Shown here: piece by piece, positions 51,994-62,669 of the stretch
Numbering within the stretch: position 1 is the first letter of the stretch
Layout of the letters: the number at the start of each line of letters is the position of its first letter
Origin: Dichotomocladium elegans
Taxonomy: Eukaryota; Mucoromycota; Mucoromycetes; Mucorales; Lichtheimiaceae
Direction of reading: 5' to 3'
Assembly: GCA_025716815.1 (NCBI GenBank)
Contig: JAIXMN010000039.1
Coordinates: 124,001 to 188,000 of the forward strand
DNA length: 64,000 nt
Program-made: the position numbers and the translations under genes
Notes under the pieces: generated by a model
What the model saw: only the letters and a program-made list of their open reading frames with translations
Databases searched by the model: none
What the model was told of the DNA's origin: nothing

Positions 51994-54335
51994 TTATTGA
52001 GCATCATACAAGGTGGGATACGCGCGGAAGATATACCCTTCACAATCCGCTGGGGTGATTCTAGCAACTGCTGCTGCTAGTCTGCTCGGCAAGGTCTCTC
52101 TCTTCGAAGGATCAAGGCGTTTTCGATCGCAGTAGTGGGGAAGATCCTCGAGGAGAAAGCGGGCAGCGTTCCAAGGCACTTCGGTTTTTGGAAAGAGAAA
52201 CGGAGCCCATCCCGCTCTCTTGATCTTCTCCATCATCGGGTTTGCAACGTCCGCTGGCAAATAGTCGATCCCAAGATGCCAGTTCTTACTCTCCTTCTTC
52301 TTCAACTCTCTAAGAACGTCATCAACAAAGTCCGACATCTCTTCGGCTGTCGTCAACCCATCGAAATGCTTGATCGAACTTGCGATTATGCCTGTCGACG
52401 AAAAGGCAACTTGTACGCAGGCATGCGGGATACGCTTGCGGGTGGTGCTGGGATTGGGTGGAGCAGGTTTGCTTGACTCCGGGTATACGCGACGTAAGTT
52501 GGCTTCAAAGCACGCTTCTCCGATAAAAACCACGTTGTCGTCAGCTTTAAATGTTTCTGCCGATGACATATGGTAGAAATCATTTTCAAGCTGACTGTTT
52601 TCGTCGACTTGCGGCTCATCCTCGAAGCTTTGGAAGCACTGGAAAGTGATTCGTGCATTTTCGCGAAGCCAGGCTTGCAATTTAGCTTGCGAGAATCGCC
52701 CCTCCATTTCCTCACCGGCAAGTGCGCTCAAAATATCACCGATTGCACATTTGGGATGCTGGTCGACAAAGCGCAATATGAAACGGATCTGGGCGTCACT
52801 TAGGTCGGCCGTCCTCTTAGATCCGCGTTTAGCGGGCATTACCGACCTCCCCTGGGATTCTTCGTAGCGCTTAAAATATCCATGGAAAGTGGATGGCGAC
52901 ATATGGATACTGTCTGCAGCATCAGCCTTCGACATGCCATAGATGACATGGTTTTCTATGGCAGTCTTCACAAGGTCTTCACTCCATGTCTTATGCCCCC
53001 CTCGCTTTCCACGCTTCTGCACCTTGCCGGCTTTGCGTCCTCTACTGCAAATAGGTGCCCCAGAATTGGCGGCCGGTTGGGATAGCGGCAATGGAACCTC
53101 ACAATCTAAACAGTCGAATGCAAGCAGCTAAGTAACACTCATGATTTAAAGTTTTTCCCGCTTATGTTGCGCCAATATACCAGGTTGGGCATTAGTTGAC
53201 GAGGATATCGTGATAGCCGGCTGCTCAGATTCCTCCATCTCATGGTCATCTGTTTCCGTTCTCATGAGTTACAGTGTCATACATACAAGTTATGTATACT
53301 CACGATGCACTTCGCTGGCGTCCGAGTGGGTGGTATCCACAACAGAAAACGAAGGAAGAGCTAAGTCGGACGACACAAGCCGAAAATCTTCCATAATGTC
53401 ATCCTCTATATTTCCCTAGTGATAAATAGGAATTCGGTTACTGCTAAATTCTTTGCTTTACCATCATCTTGCGCAGGAGGATGGCAAGTCGACTCTGAGT
53501 TGACCTCATCAGCAGCTGAACCATTTGGGTCTATATAAGACATGTATTTATAAAGTTGGTCGCAAGTATATACTAGCTCTAACATTGGGTAGATGACTGA
53601 CCAAGTTCTCGGAAGCTGGCGCTTCTGGTAAATCGCCTGCTTAGGGCGTCCACTGCTGCAGCTTCGCGCGCCGACAATTCTTCAGTAGGCTTGCAGATGA
53701 TGGCTTGATTGTCGTGATTCATAATGGAATAGTACGCGGCATGTCGGCCGCGCCCGAATCCACGGTTTGTCCGACCCAAGGGCTTCCATTTGGCAAGAGC
53801 GATTGCATTGGTAGCGATTGCCGAGCGAGGTGCAATTGCTTTCTCCCATTGACGGTTGAACTATCGCAGCTGCTATCGTCATCGTCGGCCTCGCTTTCGC
53901 TGCTGTAATCGCTTTCGGATTCATCGAGCTTGAAGCGATACTTCGAAAAGGCTGTCTCACGTTGGTTCCCGACATTGCCTTCCTCTTCATCATTGAAGTT
54001 GTCCTCGCTCATAGCTTCCACGACTATAAAAATCGAGCTAGGCATTATTAAATGCACACAACGCATTCTCCTTGCACACACCTTCTTGATGGTCGCTATT
54101 CGTTGCATTTTCTGGATATGTATCAATAACCATAATACCCTCAGATGGAACTATGCTTACCATCATCGGAAGTGTCTTTACAAAGCTGTAAAGATCTCAA
54201 AGTGCTGGTTAAGCCCTGCACACGGGTTGAGGACCGTATACTAGGAATCCGAGAACGGGGAACTGGTCGATATGCACGTTTCAAAACCTTGCCCGAGGTG
54301 CGCATCGAAGCGTTGTTTCTTTTTGAAGTCGCCAT
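51994..54335 (-). CDS. Transposase-derived protein lacking D1 and E, 7-exon model (625 aa)
   Basis: Model in transcript order: 54335-54161, 54023-53854, 53782-53602, 53530-53462, 53405-53304, 53249-53181, 53105-51994. The six introns (137, 71, 71, 56, 54 and 75 nt) all start GT, end AG and keep phase. Exon 1 is basic (MATSKRNNASMRTSG), exon 2 very acidic (SEADDDDSS) and exon 5 acidic. The last exon has an HTH-like region (about 293-338, MSKADAADSIHMSPSTFHGYF) and a DDE-like fold. There NVVFIGEACF has Gly (about 451) for D1, LGIDYLPAD keeps D2 (about 536), and WNAARFLLE has Arg (about 571) for the Glu. A shorter 454-aa reading from ATG 53543 is possible, in which case 53579-54335 is a separate small gene. 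The donors at 53853 and 53601 are GTCA, weaker than the rest. Confidence 0.68.
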
Positions 54336-55055
54336 TATGTAACGCAATAAATCACTGGAAAAGAAACACTTGAAATGATGAAAACCTTATGGTCTTAAGT
54401 TGAGACCACCCCATCCATGTGATACAATGGTCACTGATTTTTGTACGCGCTGGTAAAATGCTATATACTATCATTCTTGACTTGTTGGCCGCGTGTGAAT
54501 CGTCTCTTTATTCTCCAATCCTTTTGGAATTCGAAACCAAGGTAACAGCTATCTCTATATACCAATGCGATCCAGAACTAGTAGTTCATAACCAACCCTT
54601 GTATACTGACTCCTAGTCTGCTCACTTGCTCTACCACTACTCATCTGCTCTCCTCCAGAAGTACAGCTTACATGTTTTGAGAGCCATCTCGCACATTTAA
54701 CGAAAATCAGTTTATATTGTTCGTCCATGTGCGCTTGAGACTTCGTCGGTGGCTGCTTTTTATTGTACTGGCATATTTGGTCCTTGCAACTCTCTCAAAG
54801 AAGTTAATGACCTCGACGATGACTGCCACTTTTTGCCGTTAGATGACACGTTGACTGCATATGTCATGGTGAGCGGAACAAATGTTTATGCCAAACAGAT
54901 AGGAAAGGAATTTGCTCGAGCGAATCCCAGACATGCACCACTAATGTTGCATCGCAATGTTTGCAGCCACGAAAGGCTCGCATTTCTGCCATGGACCGCT
55001 TACTAAGATACAAGAAGTACGCATAGCCGTTGAGATGAGAGTAAGAGGTGATAGG
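54336..55055 (-). other. DT-3 core, 5' flank of the gene
   Basis: About 720 bp between the first exon and the right repeat, AT-rich, no recognisable ORF. It probably contains the promoter; no clear element was identified. Confidence 0.45.
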
Positions 55056-56072
55056 TATTGCTAATATGGTAAAAATATTCAGTTCGTCAAACAGCCCGCA
55101 ATCACGATAACGTGCATTACAACCGTGATCTCTCACGCTCCCCGAAGTCCTTGAATTCGTTGCTTTATACACATTGCCGTTGAATATGACAGCACAGATT
55201 ACGTTGATTGCGATTCAGCGTGCAGTTGTAGGCGTTAAGATGCAAGGTGTTTCTCGTTTCTGTTTTTTGGATAGACGGAAAGTGCGGTGAAGCACTCAAA
55301 AAATTTTTAGACGCTGAGCAAAAACACGCTTAATAAATCCGCGCTTTCCTTTAAGCTAAACTCTACTTCGACCTCCTGTTCTCTTCTTCTTGCTGACAAC
55401 AGCGGTGTTTGTCCATTTTTTAAATCTGTGGCATACTTTCTTTTGTTGAGAGATCACATCACATCACGTTGCATCGCAGAACGAGACGGTTATACAACAG
55501 AAATGGATTAATCGGAAAGATTTAATGCAAGCTGCTCAACGTTTTCCGATAAATATGGTGGCTATGCGAATATCTGTCCAACCTTTCGAATACTCAATGC
55601 ATCTGTACGAATGCCCATGTTGGGAACGAAATGCTTGCAAGTAGCATGTGTAATAGATGGAGACTCCACACGAAAATGGTTCAGGTCCCGTTCGGTTTTA
55701 ATTTTGCCGAAACTAAATGCCTTTCAGGGGAACGGACTATTCACAACCTCTTGTCGAAAGCGTTCTCTAGCTATTCCATAACAAAAACTTTTTTTTCGAA
55801 AATTCAGTACTGCGGCTGCGATTTCAATTTATGGCTGTTTCGATTTCGCAATTAGGCTGCGAATCCGTTCAGGAAGTAATTCGAATTGGGAAACCTGATT
55901 CGAAAAAGCTCCAATTTCTCATCGTTTTCAACCACCGCTCGCTGCGGAAAGCAGAACGGCCCATTGCGAACATTTGCTTCCTCTTATACCAAATTCCTCT
56001 CCAGACCTGCGAAGAAAAAAAATCGGCTGCGAACAACTAAACTCTGTGGCAGACTTCTTCTGAAAAATCCTG
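55056..56072 (-). repeat. Right terminal inverted repeat of DT-3
   Basis: About 1017 bp, reverse complement of 50095-51111, ending TGAAAAATCCTG before TA. Confidence 0.92.
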
Positions 56073-57678
56073 TATTATTATAATCATCGTTCTTCTCGTC
56101 GCGTTCGCGCTTCCTCCACGCTGTATATCAGACGCTCTTTGTAAGTACTCGCACAACAGTGCCTGTACTGTTACAGGCGGACTTCTTATACGTTTGTCGG
56201 CTGGGGCCAGTCTTGTATCGCTTTGACCTTATTTGGGGATGGCAAGATACCACGGGCCGTCACCTGGAAACCAACAAATTCGAGCGTGGTCTTGTTGAAT
56301 TCGCACTTCTTTAGATTGGCAATCAGGTTGGCACTGCGGAGACGTTCCAAAACCATACGAACATGATTGTAGTGCTCGTCAGCTGACTTGCTGTAGATAA
56401 GGATGTCATCCAAATAGACCATGGCGAAGTTGTCCAGGTAATCCTTCAGTACTGAGTTCATCAGTTTTTGAAAAGTAGGCGGTGCATTCGTCAGGCCGAA
56501 AGGTAACACCAGGAATTCGTATGAACTGTACCGAGTATTGAACGCCGTCTTTGGGATATCTTCCTCGCGGATACGGACTTGATGATACCCGCTCTTTAGG
56601 TCGATGCTGCTAAAATACTGGGCACCTCCCAGCTGTTCAAGGCATTCGTCAATACGGGGCAGAGGATGTGTGTTGCGTTTTGTTACTCGATTGATGGCAC
56701 GGTAGTCGACGCACATTCGCATCTCACCGTTCTTCTTATGGACAAATAACACCGGTGCTCCCCATGGTGAGATGCTCGGCCGGATCAAGCGGAGGTCCAA
56801 TAGCTCGTTCAGCTGTTTCCGTAACTCGGCTAACTCCAACGGACTCATCTTGAAAGGTGGTCGTGACAATGGAGCGGCATCTCCCGTGTCGATGACGTGT
56901 TCTACTTCGCGGTCAGGAGGAAGTCCTGGAAGCTTGTCCCGAAACACATCCTGGAACTCGGTTATCAATGATGCAAACTTGTCGTTACTGGGGGTGAAGG
57001 GTTCCTGTCGAGTAGGGCGAACATAACATAGAGACATTTCAGCGACACGACGATCCCGCTCCCAGCGCTGCACTTGTCGGTCTGATATTAAATATGCGAG
57101 CTCGGGGACCTCTCGTCGATGCTGAGGTCATAGAACGAACGTGTTATCTTCTGTATTGATACGCCAGGTGTCAAGATCCCAATCGGGCAGAGGATTCACC
57201 ATTTTAAGCCAATCACGTCCCAGGATGATGTCAAACTTAGTGTCGAGAACGTATGCATCGATGGTGTGTTTGTACCCTTGTGCATCGAGGGGCAATGTCA
57301 CTTGTGTGGAAATGTCAAAAATATGCCCTCCTGCGGTTTCAACTTGTCGACCAGGTACACGCCGTGTGGGCAGATTGGATGCAACATGAGAAGCGACGTA
57401 GGACCCAGTAGCGCCTGAGTCGATAAGGACCTCGACTGAGCGATTGGCACATGTCATTGAATACATTGGTAAGTCAGTGGTCTTTATTGACATTAACGAT
57501 TCTAAATACTGTTTGTCCGTCTCCAGTTGACATTGTAGCTCCGAAGGTTCTTGATCTTCGTTTTCCGATATCTCGATTTGCGCGTCCTTTGCGGAGTCCT
57601 TGTGGGTGGAGTCGGTGGTCCCAGTATTTATAACATTTAGGGATTGTTGATAGACTTGGTTGCGTGGAAGGGCTCCCT

Positions 57679-58743
57679 TCAATCCTCCCGCGCTGGGCCT
57701 TTTGGGTGATTCGAGTTCTGGCGATGTTCTGGTGCTGCTGAAGGACATTCGCGTGCTAGATGCCCTGCCCCACCACAATTATAGCGCTTCCTTGTGTCGA
57801 TAAAACCGCGGGACCCTCGTCCTCGCTGATTGGGGCGAGCGCGGACCGGCCGGCGCCACTGATTGTTGCTACCTTGGCGGGATTGAATGGCGTCCAAGTC
57901 CATAGGTGCTACGCCGTTGCTTCGCAAGTATTCCGGAACCGTCGGGCTTTGGCCATACTGGGTTACGGGCTGGCCGTATACTTGCTGCGTCTGGATGGTT
58001 GGATCAAATTCGGCAAGTTGGGCACTCTCATATGCCAAAGCGATACGGATGGCGTCAGTTGAGGTCGTTGGGAGCTGGGTATGGACATGCAAACGGACAC
58101 CGCGTTGTAGTCCACGAACAAAACGATCCAACGCTTCATCGTCGCTCATGGATGGCAAGGCAACGCAGATGCTCTGGAACTGCGATACATATGAGGACAC
58201 GGATCCCGTTTGTACCAGGGCCGCCAATCGGTCACGGGCAAGCTGTGAGGCATTAACTGGGCTGAAAGTTGTAGTCATGCGTCTCTTGAAATCGGCCCAG
58301 TCGGCCAGGTCTTGACCGAATTGCTCTTGATGTTGCCACCATCGTTCTGCATCACCACGCAGCAGTGTCTTCGCATAATCGGAGTATTGGTACTCCTCCA
58401 TGTTTGACATGCTAAGGTACCGTTCGACTGAGTGTAACCAACTCTGGACAGCATCTAGGGAACGATCGCCATTGTAGGTATCCAGTTCGCGTACCCGTGG
58501 TGAGAACCCTCATGATTCGTTCTTCTTGAGAAGCTGTGTTAAGGCTTCCAGCATTACTTGCATCGTTTGTTCACTAGTACTGCCCGTCATGCTTGTGTTT
58601 TCTACAATAGCGTTTAAATCTTGAAAGATGGCTGGTACGGTAGGTTGTGTTTCTTCGTCCGAGTCGTTATTTAGCAGTGGATCGCGGAAAGTGTTGAATG
58701 CAGCTGTACTATAATCCGGGTTGACCTTGGGGTTATTATTCAT
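57679..58743 (-). pseudogene. gag: Ty3-5B gag with one TGA
   Basis: Translation identical to body A, with the premature TGA at 58510-58512 and the same Cys-to-Arg change at the knuckle. ATG at 58743 overlaps the primer-binding site 58741-58752. Confidence 0.88.
57700..57706 (-). promoter_or_regulatory. -1 frameshift site of Ty3-5B, C CCA AAA
   Basis: Duplicate of the site at 46084-46090. Confidence 0.66.
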
Positions 58744-58752
58744 CAGCTACCA
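58741..58752 (-). promoter_or_regulatory. Primer-binding site of Ty3-5B
   Basis: TGGTAGCTGATG on the minus strand, two nucleotides from the right LTR. Confidence 0.8.
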
Positions 58753-58754
58753 AT

Positions 58755-59786
58755 TGTCGTCCTTTTGGCGGATATATCCATAGCCAGTGGTGACGTGCTT
58801 GGGACGATTATAATATAAGATAGACCTCGGGGAGGATGATGATCTTTATTGTTTACCAGGGGAGGGGATATTTATATGTTCTCTAACTATTGTGGTAATG
58901 CTGATTACAAGACAAAAGGCTACGTGGCATGATGAGGAATGAATACGTGTTCGACGGAAGTTAGACTACGTTTGAGGTTTACATGGGCTGACGAGAAGCG
59001 ACTACGTGTTCGAACGATGGTCATTGTCATGACCAAAATAGGAATCATTTAGGGTCGTGCATTTTCATTCATGCAATGGACACCCTCATTGCATTAATTT
59101 GCTTCCCGGCCAATTCCCCAATCTATCGACTGCATTTATTAATTTCCAGTCAGTATCTCAACGTCCAAGGCTATCTGAACTCTGGTCCTACACATCATCG
59201 CTAGTATAAATACTGCCATAGTTTGTCCTAATAAATATCATCAGATTATTGTCACAATTACCAAGAACCACTTACCTTGTCCTGGTCGAGCCTCGGTCCT
59301 GTCCTGTAAACCGTTTCTGCTCTTATCCCGAAGTATCTGATCCGTCTTGTCGCGCCTCTCCGGCTCTGCCTTGTTCCTGGTAGTTATCCGACTTGGTGTA
59401 TGCTGCGTAATGGAAAGTACCTAATACCCACCCCTTTAGTCTAGCTCTTGACTTGCTTCCTGTTCTCTTCTTGTCTTGTTTTGATCTGCCATCTGGCATA
59501 CTTCTGGTTAGTAGTACTAGCGTTGATTTTAGAATAGCTTCCTGATCTTTCCACTTTATTCCATTACCGGCATTACCGCTATCTTCCAGTTCCTAGTCCG
59601 TGCCTTCCTCTTATCCTGTCCTCTGTCCGAGCACAAGTCCTGTTATCTAGACTACCCCCAGTTATATTCTGACAGTCATGGTATGACAAGACTAAAAAGG
59701 GAAACTCCGCCAAATCAGGTCTGCAATAGATGTCGCGGTAAAAGAAGCGTCACAGCATAGCGGTCAGGAAGCGTTGTATGACGACA
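58755..59786 (-). repeat. Right LTR of the Ty3-5 array, split by a foreign solo LTR
   Basis: 377 bp once the 650-bp insertion and 5-bp duplication are removed. It differs from the other two at least at TTTACATGGG (others TTTATGTGGG). Confidence 0.9.
59025..59674 (+). mobile_element. Solo LTR of a further LTR family (650 bp)
   Basis: TGTCATGACC...TTCTGACA with GTCAT duplicated at 59020-59024 and 59675-59679. TATAAATAC followed by AATAAA near 59204-59240 suggests plus orientation. There is no internal region and no ORF of note. Confidence 0.87.
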
Positions 59787-59795
59787 TCACACATG

Positions 59796-60118
59796 TGTCG
59801 TCTTTTATCAAAACTTGGATACCACGGAGAAGAGACGACGTCCACTGAGAGAATAACCACGAAGAGATAACCACTGAGAGATAGAACCACACAGATACTT
59901 GTACCGTCAGATCGATGATCCTCTTTATTAAAACAACTGTCCCATTATTTATACTGTATTGATCACTACGAAAATGGCTACAATGCTGTCAAGATGGCTA
60001 CCAATGACTCATGTTTAGCAACCATTGTCATTCGGACTTTGTTTCCAAAAGTGCTACGCTCCTCGGTAATGATCGTGCAGCCGGTGGTTAAAATAATTGA
60101 TCTGACTGTACTACGACA
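59796..60118 (-). repeat. 3' LTR of Ty3-6 (323 bp)
   Basis: TGTCGTCTTTT...TACGACA. A polypurine tract (minus strand CGGAGGGGTGTAA) lies directly inside at 60119-60131. Confidence 0.85.
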
Positions 60119-62195
60119 TTACACCCCTCCGAGAATGTTGGTCGTCCTCGAACAACAACTGTAGGGAGTGATCTTGAATGTCTAATCGGTTGGCAGCACG
60201 GGAAGCGACAGGATCGAACCAAGGGGAGGTGGGTGCTGTCTGAAAATGAACGGGGCGTAGACAGTCGGTATGGACCCAGGAGCTATATTCCTTGCCGTTC
60301 ATGTCTTTTAGCTTGTAGGTGTCCGAGTCTAAGTTACGGCTGATCACCAAGTATGGTCCCTTCCAGTTGTACTCCAGGCTTAACTTTTGCTCGTTACGTA
60401 ATAGAACATGGTCACCAATAGCAAACGTTTGCGATTTTAGGGTGGCATCCCAAATAGCTTTATCCCGCTGGGCGTTGGCGCGAAGCCGTTCTGCGGCAGA
60501 GGCGCGAGCTTCCTGTAAGCGCAACAGCGATGGTCGGCGCGCATCGACGAGTGTCTTGGGATCCGGTTCTTGTTCCTCAACTAGTAAGGGCCGCGTCATA
60601 TCCCCAGGAAGGCGGGGTTCTACTCCGTACACCATATAGAACGGGCTCATGCCCATTGTGCGATGCTTGTGCACACAACACGCGAAGACAGACGGTTCTA
60701 GAAAATCATCCCAGCGATGGATGGCACCATTGGTATACTTCCGAAGCATAGACTTGAGAATGCCATTGGTGCGCTCAACCTTGCCATTAGTACGTGGGTG
60801 GAAAGCTGAAGTCAGCTTGTGATGGATCTTGGTGCACCCCAGATACAGGTTCAATATTTTGGACATGAAATTGGCGCCGCGATCCGTCAAGATTTCGTTG
60901 GGACAACCGAACTGCATAACGATCTCCTCGAAGATGAAATCGGCAATGGCTTGGCCTGTGGCATCGGCGACGGCGCGTGCGATGGTCCAATTGGTGGTGT
61001 AGTCGACAGCGACCAAGATCCAATGGTTGCGACGCATGGTGGTTGGTAGTTCGCCAATAAAATCCAGGTGCCAACGTGAGAAAGCAGGTGGGACATCCAG
61101 GGGTCGCATGGGTGCATGATGTGTGCCGCGGTCGGGGTTGGCAGCCAATTGGCACTGGGGGCAATTACATAGCCATTCCTGGATGTTTTCCTTCATGTTC
61201 GGCCACCACCAACGTTTCTTAATGACATCATACAGCGTTTCCATCCCGGCGTGTCCAAAACTGGTGTGAAAGTGGTGGACAAGATCGGCACGGCGGGCGA
61301 ACAGAGCAAAGCGGATTTCTTGTACCTCGGATCCGATCTTGACTTTGCGATACAGGATTTTCAAGAAGAACTTTGCCATAAATTTTGGTTGTTCATATAG
61401 ACCATCTAGGTTTTTCGTTTTTTTTGCTTCAAATTCGAATACAAATTTTAGTATTTCGCTGCTATCCTTTTGTCAAATTTAAAGGCAATAGCAGCAAGAA
61501 CATTTCAATCGAGACTATAGGTGAGTCTTCCTTCTCCTCTTTTTACACCAGAATAGTTTTGGGAGGCCAACCATTTATGTTTCATTCTAATTTCAAAGGA
61601 AGAAGAGAAACGAAATACTAAAATTTGTATTCGAATTTGAAGCAAAAAAAACGAAAAACCTAGATGGTCTATATGAACAACCAAAATTTATGGCAAAGTT
61701 CTTCTTGAAAATCCTGTAAATCCGGTTATCTTTGACTGTGAATTTGTCCCGATGCTTCACCAAGAGATCCCTGAATATGGCCGGCCACTGCGTCTCGGCA
61801 AAATTGTAGAATTTCGGCCAGTCAGATTCCTCGATAGACTTTATGGCATAGAGGTAATCAGGTTCCAGCGACTTCTCTTCTGGAACGCAGTGTGGTCCAT
61901 CTCGACGAGACAACAGGTCAGGTACATGGTTGTCTTTTCCACTCTTATATTGGATCTCGGGGTTGTATAATTCTAATTTGGCTATCCAGCAGACCAGGCG
62001 AGGTGGTGGTGGTTTTGTGCGGCTTCGGAAGTATAGTAATGGGTGATGATCAGTACGTACAACGTAAGGTCGGCCTTCGACAAAACAGCGCCACGTGCGC
62101 AACGCATGTAGGATACCCAGTAACTCCCTCTCTTGGGCAGGATAATTACGTTCAGCCGAGGACAACTTACTTGGATACAAAGCGGAAAGAGACAA
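60111..62195 (-). pseudogene. pol: Ty3-6 pol remnant: RNase H and integrase
   Basis: Begins within RNase H (LSSAERNYPAQERELL, FVEGRPYVVRTDHHPL). The MITE at 61353-61716 interrupts after DNRIYR; excision restores KVKIGSEVQEIRF in frame. Integrase: FHTSFGHAG, CPQCQL, LDFIGELP, LTDRGANFMS, NGKVERTNGIL. It ends inside the LTR, with no chromodomain. Upstream of about 62180 the frame degenerates (CCAAGTAAGTTG where relatives read SKKL). Confidence 0.85.
61353..61716. mobile_element. MITE (364 bp) in Ty3-6 pol
   Basis: Same family and length as 43980-44343, with its own TA (61351-61352 and 61717-61718) and small differences, so an independent insertion. Confidence 0.9.
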
Positions 62196-62234
62196 GACAA
62201 CTAGGAAACAAGAAAACCGACAAAAAGTAAATGT

Positions 62235-62306
62235 GGCTTCTTGGTTTAGTGGTATAATTCTCGCTTAGGGTGCGAGAGGTCCCGGGTTCGATTCCCGGAG
62301 AAGCCC
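62235..62306 (+). tRNA. tRNA-Pro (anticodon AGG)
   Basis: Acceptor GGCTTCT / AGAAGCC, anticodon stem CTCGC / GCGAG with loop TTAGGGT (AGG), T stem CCGGG / CCCGG with TTCGATT, discriminator C, 72 nt. The flanks 62196-62234 and 62307-62348 hold nothing else. Confidence 0.94.
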
Positions 62307-62311
62307 TTACG

Positions 62312-62316
62312 TTTTT
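62312..62316 (+). terminator. Pol III terminator of tRNA-Pro
   Basis: TTTTT, five nucleotides past the tRNA 3' end. Confidence 0.75.
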
Positions 62317-62348
62317 GTGTCGTTGTCGTGCTTGTATTTTTGTCGTCT

Positions 62349-62640
62349 TGTCGTAGCACAGATTGCTTGACCAATCAACGGTGCTCTCTATTTTTATCGC
62401 TTTTCATAGTCCTCTTCGACAAGTGCACGAATGACAGTAGTCCTCGCATCAGACGCACAGCCCACTTCTATTTCCCTTTTATCCCACTTCTCCATGATTA
62501 TTATTAGATAGCAAAACCAGTATAAATATCCAAGTAGTGCCATGCAATAAACATCATCTATCCGTTACCCTTCTTCTTCTACGGTTACGCTTGGTCGTTG
62601 CTATTGGCTACGGTGTAACCGCCAAAATATACGCACGACA
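62349..62640 (+). repeat. 5' LTR of Ty3-7 (292 bp)
   Basis: TGTCGTAGCAC...GCACGACA with TATAAATATCC and AATAAA. The start could instead be the preceding TGTCGTC at 62341; the 3' LTR is not in the window to decide. Confidence 0.78.
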
Positions 62641-62642
62641 AT

Positions 62643-62653
62643 TGGTAGCTGAT
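62643..62653 (+). promoter_or_regulatory. Primer-binding site of Ty3-7
   Basis: TGGTAGCTGAT, then AAAA instead of the G of ATG seen in the other elements, so no uORF starts here. Confidence 0.8.
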
Positions 62654-62669
62654 AAAATTCGATTCCCCG

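Larger units (their letters stand above)
50095..56072. mobile_element. DT-3, 5.98-kb Tc1-like element with 1.02-kb terminal inverted repeats
   Basis: TA at 50093-50094 and 56073-56074. The ends read CAGGATTTTTCAGAAGAAG inward. The empty site is visible in Ty3-5A (about 44456, GTTGTATTATT). The core carries one multi-exon gene for a D1-less transposase-type protein on the minus strand; no catalytic transposase is present. Confidence 0.93.
49513..56175 (+). mobile_element. Solo LTR of the Ty3-1 family in Ty3-5B, carrying a MITE and DT-3
   Basis: The same insertion as 43877-44559. The left part (49513-50094) includes the MITE; the right part (56073-56175) continues after DT-3 and ends TGTTACA before GGCGG. 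Confidence 0.9.
47493..57703 (-). pseudogene. pol: Ty3-5B pol, same lesions as 5A plus DT-3 within the solo LTR
   Basis: Piecewise translations match those of body A: protease and linker 57128-57778, RT 56186-57073, RNase H 48624-49442, integrase 47493-48602. TGA codons are at 57128-57130 and 48624-48626. The interruption 49513-56175 is the shared solo LTR, enlarged by DT-3. Confidence 0.9.
41503..59786 (-). mobile_element. Ty3-5A/5B tandem array: three LTRs sharing two bodies
   Basis: LTRs at 41503-41879, 47139-47515 and 58755-59786 (the last interrupted). Bodies A (41880-47138) and B (47516-58754) read as near-identical, including the same solo LTR, the same MITE and the same three TGA codons. 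The middle LTR is the 5' LTR of A and the 3' LTR of B. The offset between copies is 5636 bp, rising to 11616 bp beyond DT-3 in B. No matching flank duplication was found at the outer ends. Confidence 0.9.
59796..62195 (-). mobile_element. Ty3-6, Ty3/gypsy element truncated at its 5' side
   Basis: 3' LTR 59796-60118, then pol from integrase back to the start of RNase H, where homology stops near 62180-62195. Gag, protease, RT and the 5' LTR are absent. A MITE splits the remaining pol. The element lies 9 bp from the Ty3-5 array and ends about 40 bp before tRNA-Pro. Confidence 0.87.

Noticed and set aside
53579..54335. Independent two-exon gene with a frameshift upstream of the DT-3 D1-less gene
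   Set aside because: Phase-keeping introns at 53783-53853 and 53531-53601 merge these exons into the downstream gene; kept only as an alternative model.
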